NCBI GenBank assembly: GCA_907163375.1
Contig: CAJQUW010008745.1
Coordinates: 248,001 to 312,000, forward strand
From: Prostheceraeus crozeri
Taxonomy: Eukaryota; Platyhelminthes; Polycladida; Euryleptidae
Length of the DNA: 64,000 nucleotides
Direction of reading: 5' to 3'
Shown here: in pieces, positions 35,133 through 45,905 of the stretch
How positions within the stretch are numbered: position 1 is the stretch's first letter
Layout: every line of letters starts with the position of its first letter
Notes under the pieces: model-generated
Told to the model about the DNA's origin: nothing
What the model saw: only the letters and a program-made list of their open reading frames with translations
Databases searched by the model: none
Position numbers and translations under genes: made by a program

Positions 35133-37176
35133 TCGAAGTATTTCATCGGTCCTTCCGAGGGCCCGATCACCAATTCGTTGAAGGCCACCTTATTAACAGA
35201 GAAAAGTTACAGACTGTGCCACACACAAACACTAGATTCAAGGATCTCTCTATCCTTTTTAGAAAATGAAGAAGCTCTTATTAAATTCATCTGATGAGAA
35301 AGCAACTTCATGACAAGTGTTAAACGTGTACGTTGTCCAACACAAATATTCAAAGTCCTAACTGCAATGAAATCATCATGTTTAAAGTTTTAAAGCCCAT
35401 ATGATAAGTAGGAATGATCTATTGCAGTTAAATGGTGTAAAACATAAACGTGTGTAGAGAGATGATGAATCTTAGACGTTAAGTCATGAGATTTATTTCT
35501 TCACCACCCGTCAAATGGAAATAGTAATGGTGTTAGTTACATTGGAAGAATCATCAGAGCAAAATGTTCTGTAGTAATGCAGGCAATCACAGTCATGTAT
35601 GGCTGTGTTGTTTCAAATAGTTGTTGTGTATAGCTGAAATTTCTCATATAAACGGTATCGCATCGTTTCCACGTTAGTTCATGTCAAGCAGAATGTGTCA
35701 TAAAGACTGATACATACGCGTTCTCATAAACGCTGTGACTGACTTTATGTTGAAAAATAAGTGTGAGAGTATTGCAGCTAGGAACAACGTTCCCATAGTT
35801 CAACCTTTCAAATGTATGGTCGTGACAGTGAATAAACATAGTGATGCGACTTATCTTTACACTGTAGTTTTTTCACACAACGTGGCAGTGATGTTTCATC
35901 TGAGTAAAGAAAACTTGGCGATAAACTGTGTAAATGATGGCCTCATACCGTGTACTGATGTAGATAGAGACTTCAACAAATTTCCATCAATGCATTCACA
36001 TATATTTCGATAGAGAATGAGCTTGTCCACACCCAAAGAGTGGCAAGCCTGAAACACAGAAAGAGATAATCAACGGACCTGTTTGATACTGATTTTGAAA
36101 TGAAAACATTTACGACATGTGTACAGTGACTTATTTCTCGACACATCAATCTTCCAATGATGAATTCAACATAACATACAATGATCAAGTCAATCACGCT
36201 TTCAGATGTAAATCAATTTTCAATCACGACTATTTCATGTGTCTCATCAAGACAGTCTGCTAGATCTATAAACATGATGTGATATAATTCATAAAACCTT
36301 TAGCAGAATCTGACTGCACTGAATCTCACACCGAGGAAATCAGTCATTTTTCGATTATATGTTACTAGTCTCATCAAAAAGAAAGGTTTGTAGTGACTGA
36401 ACTCTTAATACGTTCATGGCAAGCTTTTGCAAATAACGCTTCATGTACCGTTGGAATACGATCCATTTCAATGCATACTCCATGATATGCTAGTCCTACT
36501 TTCGCATTCAGTGTCTTGCCTGCATCAACAAGTTGCTTCAATCTTATTTTTACATGAATAAATCAACAGTCCTAATGCTGTAAGATGATATCTCGATGTG
36601 TCACTACTCCTACTTCTAACGATGAAACTGTTTCATACAGATTGCTACACTACCTATTGATTAAACTTTGCAAACTTAACCTTTGATTTTATGGAATATA
36701 AATCTCTAGTTTACATACAACAACTATGTCATGTGTTCTATCTTATACACTCAAAAAGACTGTTGCATCCATAAACATGGCGTGATACAATTGTGAAACC
36801 TTTTAACAGTGTTAACCTTCACACTAAATCCCATACATTCATTTCAATGCAAGCTAGTTCAATTCATTGGTAGTAACTGTAGACCTACATCTAGCCTGAG
36901 CACTATTTTTACAAATGTTTTGTGCAGATGATGCAATATTCTCAATTCAAAATAGGTTGCTAGCGTCAGCACGCCAACAGTGTTTCGTGATAGACCAGGT
37001 CATAGGTTTGCAGGACAATAGGCGTCGGTGATTGCTCGCAATTATATCTGCTGTCAGCGTGTTGGCGACAGTTTCCATTCAACTTCAGTCAATAGGGAAG
37101 ATGATGACGGAAAATCTCTGATAACCATTCAGGTCATCACATCAATCATGAAAATGAACGGTAGGTTGACACAGTC
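35133..37176. other. Non-coding interior of the 13-kb element
   Basis: AT-rich; the frame at 35735-36013 has no motif. Near 36965-37070 a pair GTCAGCACGCCAACAGTG and TGCTGTCAGCGTGTTGGCGA forms an imperfect inverted repeat. Confidence 0.45.
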
Positions 37177-37575
37177 GTGTTACAACTACCAACCGATAGT
37201 CTAAAGCGATTTGATTGCGCGAACAAGCCATTTAAAAGGCTGTATCATTTTCATATGAAGCAGAGTCTCTTGCATGTCACTATCATAGTCATGTCCGATA
37301 AGCCAAGAGCGTGCGTTATGTCATTTTGCATCGTACACCATAGAGAAGAATTCCACAGTGATATCTACGGTGAGGATATCACTGTGGAATTTATGAAGTA
37401 CTACTCATACTTCACTTTGAATAACGATATGAACCGTCGACTACAGCAAGAGGTGGACACGGTGGAAAGTGAGGAGTCGGAAGCGAATGGAGAAAGTGAG
37501 GAGGAAATGATGTGGAGTGGGAGTCGGCAGTGGAAGCGAGTGAAGAATGAATATGAGGAGATTATTGTGATATGA
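37177..37575 (+). CDS. Hypothetical protein with acidic C-terminus
   Basis: 132 codons; the first plain ATG is at 37255 (MKQSLLHVTIIVM), as the 37177 start is a TTG-type codon. The C-terminal third is strongly acidic and Ser/Glu-rich (VESEESEANGESEEEMMW), resembling ORF B in style. The coding region contains a perfect 17-bp inverted repeat (37349-37391). A short intron (37585-37646) and a 3' module shared with the ORF A-B-C gene follow, so the two genes are probably relatives or share a transcript-end cassette. No domain recognised. Confidence 0.5.
   Translation: MLQLPTDSLKRFDCANKPFKRLYHFHMKQSLLHVTIIVMSDKPRACVMSFCIVHHREEFHSDIYGEDITVEFMKYYSYFTLNNDMNRRLQQEVDTVESEESEANGESEEEMMWSGSRQWKRVKNEYEEIIVI
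37349..37391. repeat. Perfect 17-bp stem hairpin inside an ORF
   Basis: AATTCCACAGTGATATC at 37349-37365 is the exact reverse complement of 37375-37391, with a 9-base loop. As DNA it could form a cruciform; as RNA, a strong hairpin in the coding region. Confidence 0.85.
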
Positions 37576-37584
37576 GATGAAGAA

Positions 37585-37646
37585 GTAAGAGTTTTACGCA
37601 TGCATACGAATGGCTGTCATCTCAACTCGATCATGTTTTCTTTCAG
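37585..37646 (+). other. Short GT-AG intron after the ORF
   Basis: GTAAGA at 37585-37590 and ATGTTTTCTTTCAG ending at 37646; 62 bp. Placement after the stop and before the shared 3' module mirrors 31674-31734. Confidence 0.5.
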
Positions 37647-37758
37647 TGACGGAGTGAGGGATGGACGTTCTTTAGATCATAAAATCATCATGCAAACATA
37701 CAGCACACTGTTTCACCACATTTCCTCGTGAATGAATCATGAGCTCTCATAAGAACTT

Positions 37759-37876
37759 CCTTCTAATGCAGCTAAAGCTGTCCCAAGCCCGCAACATATC
37801 TTCGGATATGGAATCCAAAGGGGAAGGATAAATGATGAAATGGAATGAAGGGAAGCCAAACTTGCACCACATGCAG
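37759..37876 (+). repeat. Shared 3' module with UUCG hairpin, copy 2
   Basis: Direct copy of 31813-31932, with the CATATC-TTCG-GATATG hairpin conserved at 37795-37810. The polyA signal is changed to GATAAA at 37827-37832. Conservation of both hairpin arms while flanks vary suggests a structural role. Confidence 0.7.
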
Positions 37877-37989
37877 CCACAAACACATTTCTATCTTCAT
37901 TAAGATGACATTCAATCACCTGAATTCTAATGTGACCATCACATCCTTAGATCTCAGCAAAGTCAACTCTCTAACGTGATATGAGCTTA

Positions 37990-38640
37990 TTAAACCTATT
38001 ATCTCTAACTTTACAAACAGTGAAATGATTCTAACATTATTTCAAACTTAACAAACAGTGAAATGATTCTTACATTATTTCAAACTTAAAAAACGACAAC
38101 TTTATTTCTAACTTTACAAACAACAACTTTGTCTCTAACTTAACAAACACAGAAATGATTCCAACATTATTTTTTACTTTGCCTATCTTACAAACTCTGA
38201 AATGATTCTAACTTTTTTTATACTTCACCTATCTTACAAAATTTACAAACAACAACTTTATTTCTAACTTTACAAATTCTGAAATGATTCTAACTTTATT
38301 TCAAACTTTACAAACATCAACTTTATTTTTAACTTTACAAACACTGAAATGCTTGTGACTATATTTTATACTTAACTTATCTTACAAACACTGAAATGAT
38401 TCTGACAAAATTCCTAACTTTACAAACAGTGAAATGGTTGATCTTATTTTACACTTTACCTATCTTACAAACACTGAAATGATTCTGACAATATTCCTAA
38501 CTTTACAAACGGTGAAATGGTCGCGACTTCATTTTACACTTTTCCTATCTTACAAACACTGAAATGATTCTGATATTATTCCCAACTTTCCAAACAGTAA
38601 AATGGTTGCAACTTTATTACTAAGTCAATCCACTGTGTTT
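37990..38640 (+). repeat. Degenerate AT-rich minisatellite
   Basis: Tandem words of the type CTTACAAACACTGAAATGATTCTGAC, alternating with CTAACTTTACAAACAGTGAAATGG and TTACACTTTACCTATCTT. The higher-order period is about 90 bp in the second half. No coding content. Confidence 0.8.
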
Positions 38641-40786
38641 GAAGACCCAACTTTCTGTGAAAAAAAACGACACAGTATGTACATGATATGTTATTGAAAT
38701 CCACACAGCTTTTGTGTTACACAAACAATTCATTTCAATGTGAGCTAGTCTTGCATCACTCATTTCATGCGACATAACTTTTCACTTTACTTATTCTTAC
38801 AATGTTACTGCTATGTGTTCTAAACTTTGAGATCGCTTTCACTTATATCTCACACTTTCTTCATCATATAACCAAGTGAATTAAGTTGGTGATACATTAT
38901 CTGACTAAACTCATTGAGTCACATTCTACACGAACAGATATTGCTAACATGGATCATATAAATCGCTAAGTCTTGTCATAGGGTTGACTATGCTATGGAC
39001 TTAGTGATTTATCTATGTAACTTGCACTTTTAAAACGCTAAATCCCTGAATCTTAGCACAGGGATACCTATCCTATAGATTTAGTGATTTAGCAGTTTTG
39101 CTGTGTAATTTAGTAAACTTATGTCTCTGTCGGCGTACGACTTTTAACATTCATGTAACTCGCTTGAACTAAATTCAGTTTGATGATGGATGATAAAATC
39201 CGTGCATGCAGTCAATTAGTAGAGTTTGCACTTGTCTACATTTGTGAAGACGTTTTTCCTATCACTCCTCTTACTGATTTTCTTATTTACCGTAAATCAT
39301 ATCAGCAGATCATTTAACGGTTCCAATCTGCCGAACAACATTCAGATCAACACTACAAGCGTTGTATAATTCTAAACCTCTGTATGACCCTGAATCTATC
39401 CTTAGGTTTTATTTTCTCTTTGGTCATTGTCTACCTAGAGTTTAAAGATGCTTCACATTGTAAAAGTCATACTGATGAGATATACAGATCTATCACCATG
39501 ATAATAATAGCAAACGTATAAGTAAACACATGTGAGAAAGGATATTAATTACATCGCTTATTCCCATCCATCATCATTACCTTATGTTCAGCATGATATA
39601 CTCAAGTCTTTATTGTCACACATTTTTCTCAATTCTGTTTTTCGTTTTAATACTTGGTTTGTGTTATTCAAAGCTTCATGAATTTATACAACTATTCGTC
39701 ATAACACGTCCGACGAATCCTACCTTGTACAAAACATGGATGTTAAAGTACAACACTGACTGATGAATGATGTTTGCATATTCCTAGCTTGGATAACAAG
39801 AAACTTTCATACGCTGACTATTGTATGTTTTCCTAATCAACTCTTTACACACTTATTATTCCAATCACTAAGATACATACAATGTATCCAACTCTTCCAC
39901 TGAACATGCATGAATCACATTTCAGCTCACTGCATCAAATGTAAAGTGTATAACATAATGAGCATGTAACTGTCTCTTATCAACGATATGAAACCTGTCT
40001 TTTCATCATGAAATTGAGTCTTACGTTCAAAGTCATTTTATAAAGCGAACATATGCATCATGTGTTGCATGTATTCTACACTAAAAGAGATCGTTAATTT
40101 GTGTTATCCAAAACGCTAAATCCCTAAATCCAACCGTAGGTAACCCTACCCTTTAGATGATAAATTTTAGCAATTTAGCCATGTCATTCACAAATGGCTA
40201 AGTTAATAAATGTACTAAGTCAGTTAATTAAACATGATAAACTTTATAACTACACTAACGAATAAAACTTCGATGATCAAACTTTACTTTCAAAAACGTG
40301 CGTTGTGCTATAACTTTGTTCTCACAAACTTGTGTTTCATAAACTTTTAGACTACATTGTCATTTCATAAACTTCTGTTTCATAAAACGTCATGATCAAA
40401 CTTTCTAACTATGCATCAACCTGTGTTGCAGTAAAACTTTTGTACAACATGACAAACTTTCTGACTACACAAACGGAATGAAACTTCGATGATCAAACTT
40501 TACTTTCACAAACGTGTGTCACGGTAAAACTATTTGACTACACTAAACTTTGCTTATGCAAAACATGATATGCTTTCTGACTACACTAACAAGAGCTTGT
40601 TCATTAGCGAAGAGAGTAATGAGCTTGTGGTTGCGTGTGGCGCATGAATATCCTTTCCAAGTCATTCCATTTCATTTAGCCTCGGTGATAGAGACAAGCA
40701 GAACTCATGGTTCATTCTCGCATGTATGGCCAACTATCGGAAGACAAGTGCAATGGAGATTTTTTGAGGCAACCTGTGGCAGATAG
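38641..40786. other. Non-coding interior of the 13-kb element
   Basis: AT-rich with repeated short words: GCTAAATCCCT(A/G)AATC at about 39033 and 40107, and TTTCTGACTACACAAACG-like words at 40250-40570. The last 230 bp hold an open plus-strand frame (40550-40786) with no recognised motif. Confidence 0.45.
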
Positions 40787-41002
40787 CTAAATGTCGCCCT
40801 GGCGTTCAGAGTACAACGTTGAGACGAAAGGCAACCACTTGGAAACATGACGCAGAGAAGTTTCACAAGGATCACCATTGCCAACGTCCCGTGCAGTACT
40901 CATCGCTACGGACTTCACCGCTGTCTCGAAAGAACGCCCACCAACAGGGGGTATAACACCGAAAATCTCCGTGACTTGCACCGTCAATGATTTGATGGCC
41001 AA
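40787..41002 (-). CDS. Subterminal hypothetical ORF related to the right repeat
   Basis: About 70 codons open on the minus strand, just inside the right terminal repeat and downstream of its inward promoter. It reads VQVTEIFGVIPPVGGRSFET and SLRHVSKWLPFVSTLY. The first plain ATG is absent, so it would need to be an exon. Its DNA is related to a diverged stretch inside the terminal repeat (41110-41310), where the frame is not kept. No family was recognised. Confidence 0.3.
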   Translation of the reverse strand: MAIKSLTVQVTEIFGVIPPVGGRSFETAVKSVAMSTARDVGNGDPCETSLRHVSKWLPFVSTLYSERQGDI

Positions 41003-41031
41003 ACATGAAACGTGTCTAAACCGTAGAGAGG

Positions 41032-42030
41032 GATAGCAAGCCGTGATTCACAAGCGTTTTGCAATGGAGATGTTTAGTAGCCACCCATGACAAGATAGCT
41101 AAGACTCAACCGATTGTCGCTCAAGGTGCTACGTTGAGAACTGTGTCAAATGCCAAACATGAGTTGCCCCAGAGGTTTCGCTCTAAAATATGACACACTG
41201 TCTTGCCACACGTATCACTACGGCATCATCCGCCGTCCCGAAGGAACACTCTGTCATTGGAATATTACAACGAAACTCTCCGTACCATGCTCGCTTTCAG
41301 TAAAAAGCCGCTTGTATAATGTAAAGACATGAGAAGACTTGCTCGTACACACTTATACATGCCCTCATTGACTTCAGCAGGGTCGAAAACCCCAGAAAAC
41401 CTCCAAAAATAACGAATTTAAATTTTAAACTTTTTAGCACTACTTAAGAAATTTTATAAGTAATCTATGACTTGACCTGAATTATGACCTCTCGAACCTT
41501 TTTTGAATCAAGTCAAAAAGACTTGTAGAAGCAAAGTTACAAGCCTTTAAAGTTATGGAGTCTTTTATGGCCTGGAGACTAGGCCATCTCCTGGCTCTTC
41601 ACTCACTCTGACACCTTAGGTGAGTGCGGCAATCGAAAAATCTGCCGGTTTTTAGAGATTTCCAATGCTATCATCGGAGCTGCGGAGTTCACATACCCGT
41701 ACCTCGACTGGCGATTGAACTGATTCCCACAAGTAGAGACTTTATATAGTTGAGAGAAGTCGGTCGAGAAGTATCACAAGTCTTTACACTCCTACCTCCC
41801 AGTCGACTTTCCTCCTGTTTCCCAAAACCTTCCATCCAAATCTGCCTGCTGGTGCCTGTCAGGAGGGGGGTCATCACTTTTTCTTCCGATTGAGCTGGAA
41901 ATCACCTTACCGATGTAGAATTGTACGTAGAATCCGAATCTGCCGTCCGTTTGTCCATCCGGACACTCCTTCACCGCGAAATAGGGCCTTTCTCATCCCA
42001 AAACGTCCAAAACCTGCACTTTCCTGACTC
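41032..42030 (-). repeat. Right long terminal inverted repeat
   Basis: Reverse-complement partner of 29045-29907. It has an extra stretch at about 41875-41985. In this copy minus-strand frames at 42296-41907 and 41974-41792 read as charged, Gly- and Arg-rich peptides, but they are not preserved in the left repeat. Confidence 0.88.
41691..41748 (-). promoter_or_regulatory. Inward TATA promoter and splice donor, right repeat
   Basis: Mirror copy of the left promoter: TATATAA on the minus strand at 41748-41742, the same initiator-like AATCAGTTC, and donor-like GTATGT at 41696-41691. The left copy has GTAGGT; both fit a donor. Confidence 0.55.
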
Positions 42031-42189
42031 TGTTGTGTTTTCCTTTTTTCCACAGTCTCGTCCACTGGGGACGGTTTCCTCCTCTCGGACCCATCCCTTC
42101 CAGCACATCCTTGGCCACTTCCTTCCAGAGGGGGCTGAGTCAGCAGCGATGACTCATCGCTGCACCGCACCGCACTTCCTTTTGGGATG

Positions 42190-42425
42190 GGATTACTACT
42201 TCTAGCCTCCGCTGTCTCCAGACTTAACATCAGTTGACTTTTGGTATTGGAGAAATTTATAGCGTTTGGTTTATGCCCCAGGACAACCGCTGACAATAGC
42301 CAACCTGAAAGCCAGGATCATTCGTGCGGCGGAGTCCATCTAAACAGACGATGTATAGGCTACAGCAGGCACTTGGATCACTTACCGATCACCTCCAAAT
42401 GATTCGAGAATATCATGGGGCACAT
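42190..42425 (+). pseudogene. Mariner transposase, C-terminal part
   Basis: The plus strand encodes PPLSPDLTSVDFWYW, the third catalytic Asp region of mariner transposases. After an in-frame stop and frame changes come PLTIANLKARIIRAAESI and the final LTDHLQMIREYHGAH-type end. The central portion with the second catalytic Asp was not identified on either side of the insertion, so part of the gene may be deleted. Confidence 0.82.
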
Positions 42426-42675
42426 TGAGTGACTATGAGTGTAAATGAGCATTCATGGACTTTATTTTTGCGTAAAATTTAATGTTCTCGGTAAAAATAA
42501 TTGGCTTCCATTTTTATCATTGATGATTAAGAAAGTTACAAATTTATTATAATCAACAAGCATTCAATGTCATCCTTTGAGAAGTCAAAGGATTACAACC
42601 GCACTATTTAACAAAACCTCATGATGTGTAGTTTCTACTGTGAAACTTTCAAACTAATTGGTGCAGTAGGAGGGC

Positions 42676-42722
42676 AATCATCTACAATTAAAGAAGTTTT
42701 TAGCGACTTTTGGGACACGCTG
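42676..42722 (-). repeat. Mariner right terminal inverted repeat
   Basis: Reverse-complement partner of 28332-28378 with a few mismatches, ending at the TA duplication. Confidence 0.85.
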
Positions 42723-42830
42723 TATATCGTCAATTATTATATTGAACAGGACTATCATCCTATACTTGGATAATAGTTATATTTAGATTATCTGATGCAT
42801 CAATGATTTCATCTTTTTAATATGAGCTAC
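42723..42830 (-). mobile_element. LINE reverse transcriptase, upstream continuation
   Basis: Immediately right of the mariner end the minus strand reads SPVLFN-like then IIIDDID, the motif just before the catalytic YADD box. At the TA junction it runs on in frame into DLLVPNTMML at 28331. This shows the mariner inserted inside the LINE gene. Further upstream a frameshift is present and homology fades; the 5' extent was not determined. Confidence 0.65.
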
Positions 42831-43917
42831 AATGGTGATCATTGTTGAATTCGGAATAAGTTGATAATTGCAAAATTGGATAGATTGAAAGTGCAGGATC
42901 GATCTGAACAGGATGGATTTATTTCGTAAGCCAGTTATGAAACATAGACGCACGTCAGCTTTTTGCTTGCCATGACATTACAATTATAACTTGCAAATTT
43001 GTGTGTTGTGGAGCCAGAGTTAGGGGACGAAGAGCCACATTACTCGTATTAGTTCCTCCTCCCCTTAATGAGTTCATGATTTGCCATAGAAAAGAAGTTA
43101 GTCGTCAAGTAACTTACCGATGATGATAACCATGTCCAAGTTTCCAAATCAATCGAAGAAAATTGTTGACCAATTTTTGAAGTAGAACTGCCACAAAGTC
43201 GACTAATTCAGTTATGTTTATTGAAAAATCCACATGCTTGTAAGTTGTTTAAAATATTTTGATAATTGTACATTTAATTTATAAAAATTTCATCAAAAAG
43301 ATTTTATCTCACAGTCGGAATTCACGACTTAAGCCAATTAGTACAATATTTACAAAGTTTGTTTACGTTTTCAAATTTTAGTTTTCATTTTCATATCTCA
43401 GTTGGAACCCACATGCTGAAACAACAGAATCATTAGAAGCCATTGACTTAGTAACTGATCCGGATGATGTCAGGTTTCAAGGTTAACCTCTACAAATAAC
43501 TTGACCAGCGTTTAAACATAATCTTAGTGTTCCACTTAATGAAGCAATGGCAACAAAGCAATCTATTCAATTGAGTCCAGCACTTGAATTTTCAAATTTG
43601 TTTACTCTCGTGTTGTGCATTGAAAGAAAAGTAACTGTCGTAAGACGAAAGTTAAACAACAGATTCGACAGGGTCGGTGCCAAATTGCAATGAATTTTAA
43701 TTATCTAGAAACTCTATTGTCCTGTCACTATAATGACGTCCCACTTTATAATCTACAAGATATTTTCCCAGACTGATACAATGTTCCCAAGTTTGGATGT
43801 GTTCATATAATAAAAGCATCCCTCAATTGATTTGTCAAGTGAATAAAAAGACAGCAGAAAGTTTCAAAGGCTTTATGAAGAGAACAATAAGTCTGTTGGG
43901 TTTAGCGCTTAATCTCC
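42831..43917. other. Non-coding DNA
   Basis: No gene recognised. It may include further upstream LINE sequence, but homology could not be followed by eye. Confidence 0.45.
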
Positions 43918-44658
43918 ATGGTAGATTCATCAAAAGTAAACTGCGAAGCAAATATTCTGTCATCTGCGAATCAGCTAGATATATTCTACCTCAAGGATCT
44001 CAGATCACCAAATCTCTCCATGGAGGCTGGATCGCAGTCCCCGAGATCTGGCATGGACCACGGCGTCTACTGCCTTATCCGATTTGATAGATCTCTGGCG
44101 TTTACTTACAAGAATTCCATCGTTCGTCAATATTCTATTCTTTATCGGTGCTTCTTGGGAGAAGATATTGTTTTTGTACCACAGCTGACATGCATGCATG
44201 GTCAGGAAACAAAGTCAACCGGAATTGGAATCATTTATTTTCCATCTCAACAACTGGCCAACCAGTGGCTTCAATCATCGCATGAAGTTCGTCAACCAGA
44301 TTGGATCAACAGTGCTGAAATGATTTTTATCCCGTCAAGAGCTCCATTTCGCCGAGATATGCCCATTGTAGAACTGATTGAGGTGAGCTGTTTTCATAAC
44401 GTCGACCGATTTCAAGATGAATATCTCGCTTCATTGGCTTCTGGATCGACTAATGGACGTCACAATATCGCCGCAACGCCTGAGTATTTTTGTCAGCGAG
44501 TTCGAGGCATGTATCCCGCTAAGTATTTAGTTATCAATCAGTGGAGTAGTGTTGAAGATTTGCAACGTGACAGATCTGATACTAACACACCGATGATGGA
44601 CGATATGATGTCAAACGCGGTATCAGGAGGAGTATTCGTCGCTGTTAACAACAATTAA
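43918..44658 (+). CDS. Single-exon hypothetical protein, possible dimeric alpha/beta-barrel
   Basis: 246 codons from ATG 43918 to TAA 44656-44658, the longest clean ORF outside the mobile elements. The sequence is balanced and protein-like. Residues around 95-140 (STGIGIIYFPSQQLANQWLQ) and around 200-215 (YLVINQWSSVEDL) resemble the repeating strand-helix units of dimeric alpha/beta-barrel proteins such as the DUF1330 type, where a beta strand is followed by FPS..LA..W. This is a loose resemblance, not an identification. An AATAAA at about 44778 could end the transcript. No transposon signature adjoins it. It could be a host gene, a retrocopy or a large exon. Confidence 0.6.
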   Translation: MVDSSKVNCEANILSSANQLDIFYLKDLRSPNLSMEAGSQSPRSGMDHGVYCLIRFDRSLAFTYKNSIVRQYSILYRCFLGEDIVFVPQLTCMHGQETKSTGIGIIYFPSQQLANQWLQSSHEVRQPDWINSAEMIFIPSRAPFRRDMPIVELIEVSCFHNVDRFQDEYLASLASGSTNGRHNIAATPEYFCQRVRGMYPAKYLVINQWSSVEDLQRDRSDTNTPMMDDMMSNAVSGGVFVAVNNN

Positions 44659-45369
44659 ATGAATATGTAAATGGATCAGCTGTATTCTTAAGATAACACA
44701 TAAAGCTCTTAATGTGTGTAGAAAGTTTGCTTAACTTAGTACCCCTTTCCTTCTGCATTTGAATATTGTTTATGAACTAATAAACATGCATAGACTTTAA
44801 AAACAACATCTGCTACCTCTCTTCAGGTGGTGAATATTATCTTGAAGAAGTTAGAGTTACGAGCAAACATATTATATGTATATGGTACATCATCAGAGTT
44901 GCCATGTGACGATATTCTTCAATCCCATTTCTATCCAACAAATATTGCCTAAAGAATTGTGTGAGAATTCTCACATCACAGCCTAAATAAGTTTTATCAA
45001 TATTGTCAATATTTTATTGTCGTTGTCCAATAACTATCAATTGCTACAACGAGCTGCATGTGCGAAGGTGGGTAACTGTAATATAATTTCGCATCATTTT
45101 CCTCTATATAGTTGGGGAATATCTTCGCGGCATGTTGGTATGTAATGGAATACAGCATTAATGAAACCACCATCTAATACAATAAACCCATACAAATCCA
45201 AGCAACGAAGAAACATTAATTTTCCAGAGCGTCGCGTGCAACAGGATTTCATGATGTCATTTTGACTCACTCGAACATCATGACATACAAAATCATTAAA
45301 TGTTATCGTAGTTATCGTTAGCATTCATAAAGTATATGTAGGGTTGAGTGTCGACTCAAAAAATGTGTC
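44659..45369. other. 3' flank and non-coding DNA
   Basis: Probable 3' UTR to the polyA signal near 44778, then no recognised feature. The minus-strand frame at 45094-45324 has no motif. Confidence 0.45.
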
Positions 45370-45905
45370 TGTATACAGTGAAAATTTTTATATGAAAAGA
45401 TTCAGTTTTTACGGAGATAACGTTCCTGTGGTCCAAAAAATTATTTGAATAGTATTTAAAAAGCTAAATTTTTGCCAATTTATATACTACAGAGATGAAG
45501 CCGCTTTTTAAGTAGTATGAAATAAGTTGGATATCAAAAGGAATGAATATTTGCTAACAAGCATCTTAAGCGGAAATTAGGCTGATGATCTAGGAAATTT
45601 CATGAACTGCAATCAATACAAGTCTCCAAGGAAAAGTTGAGAGTTTCTTGATGAGATGACATGTTTTTAATTCAATTTTCAGCGGCATGATTTCATGATT
45701 CACAATTGGTGTCATTTCTTGAATCTGAATAGTAATAGCAATGTGTACCCATTTATATACCCAAGTCAAAATTATGATTAGTTTCTATGATTATAATGCC
45801 CTGTTCCTTCAGTGGCAGGTAGTTTGTGATGTGATCACGCATAAGAAAATAATCTTATTACATGTATAATTAGGATGAGTTTTTAGCTGTGGTGACCCAT
45901 CGAAT
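45370..45905 (-). repeat. Dispersed repeat family R, copy 3
   Basis: Reverse complement of the 3' part of copy 1 (about 5690-6190). The match is close over 45500-45610, including TTTTGATATCCAACTTATTT on the minus strand, and over the CAGTGGCAGG stretch near 45813. It extends past where copy 1 is cut by the PLE. Confidence 0.7.
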
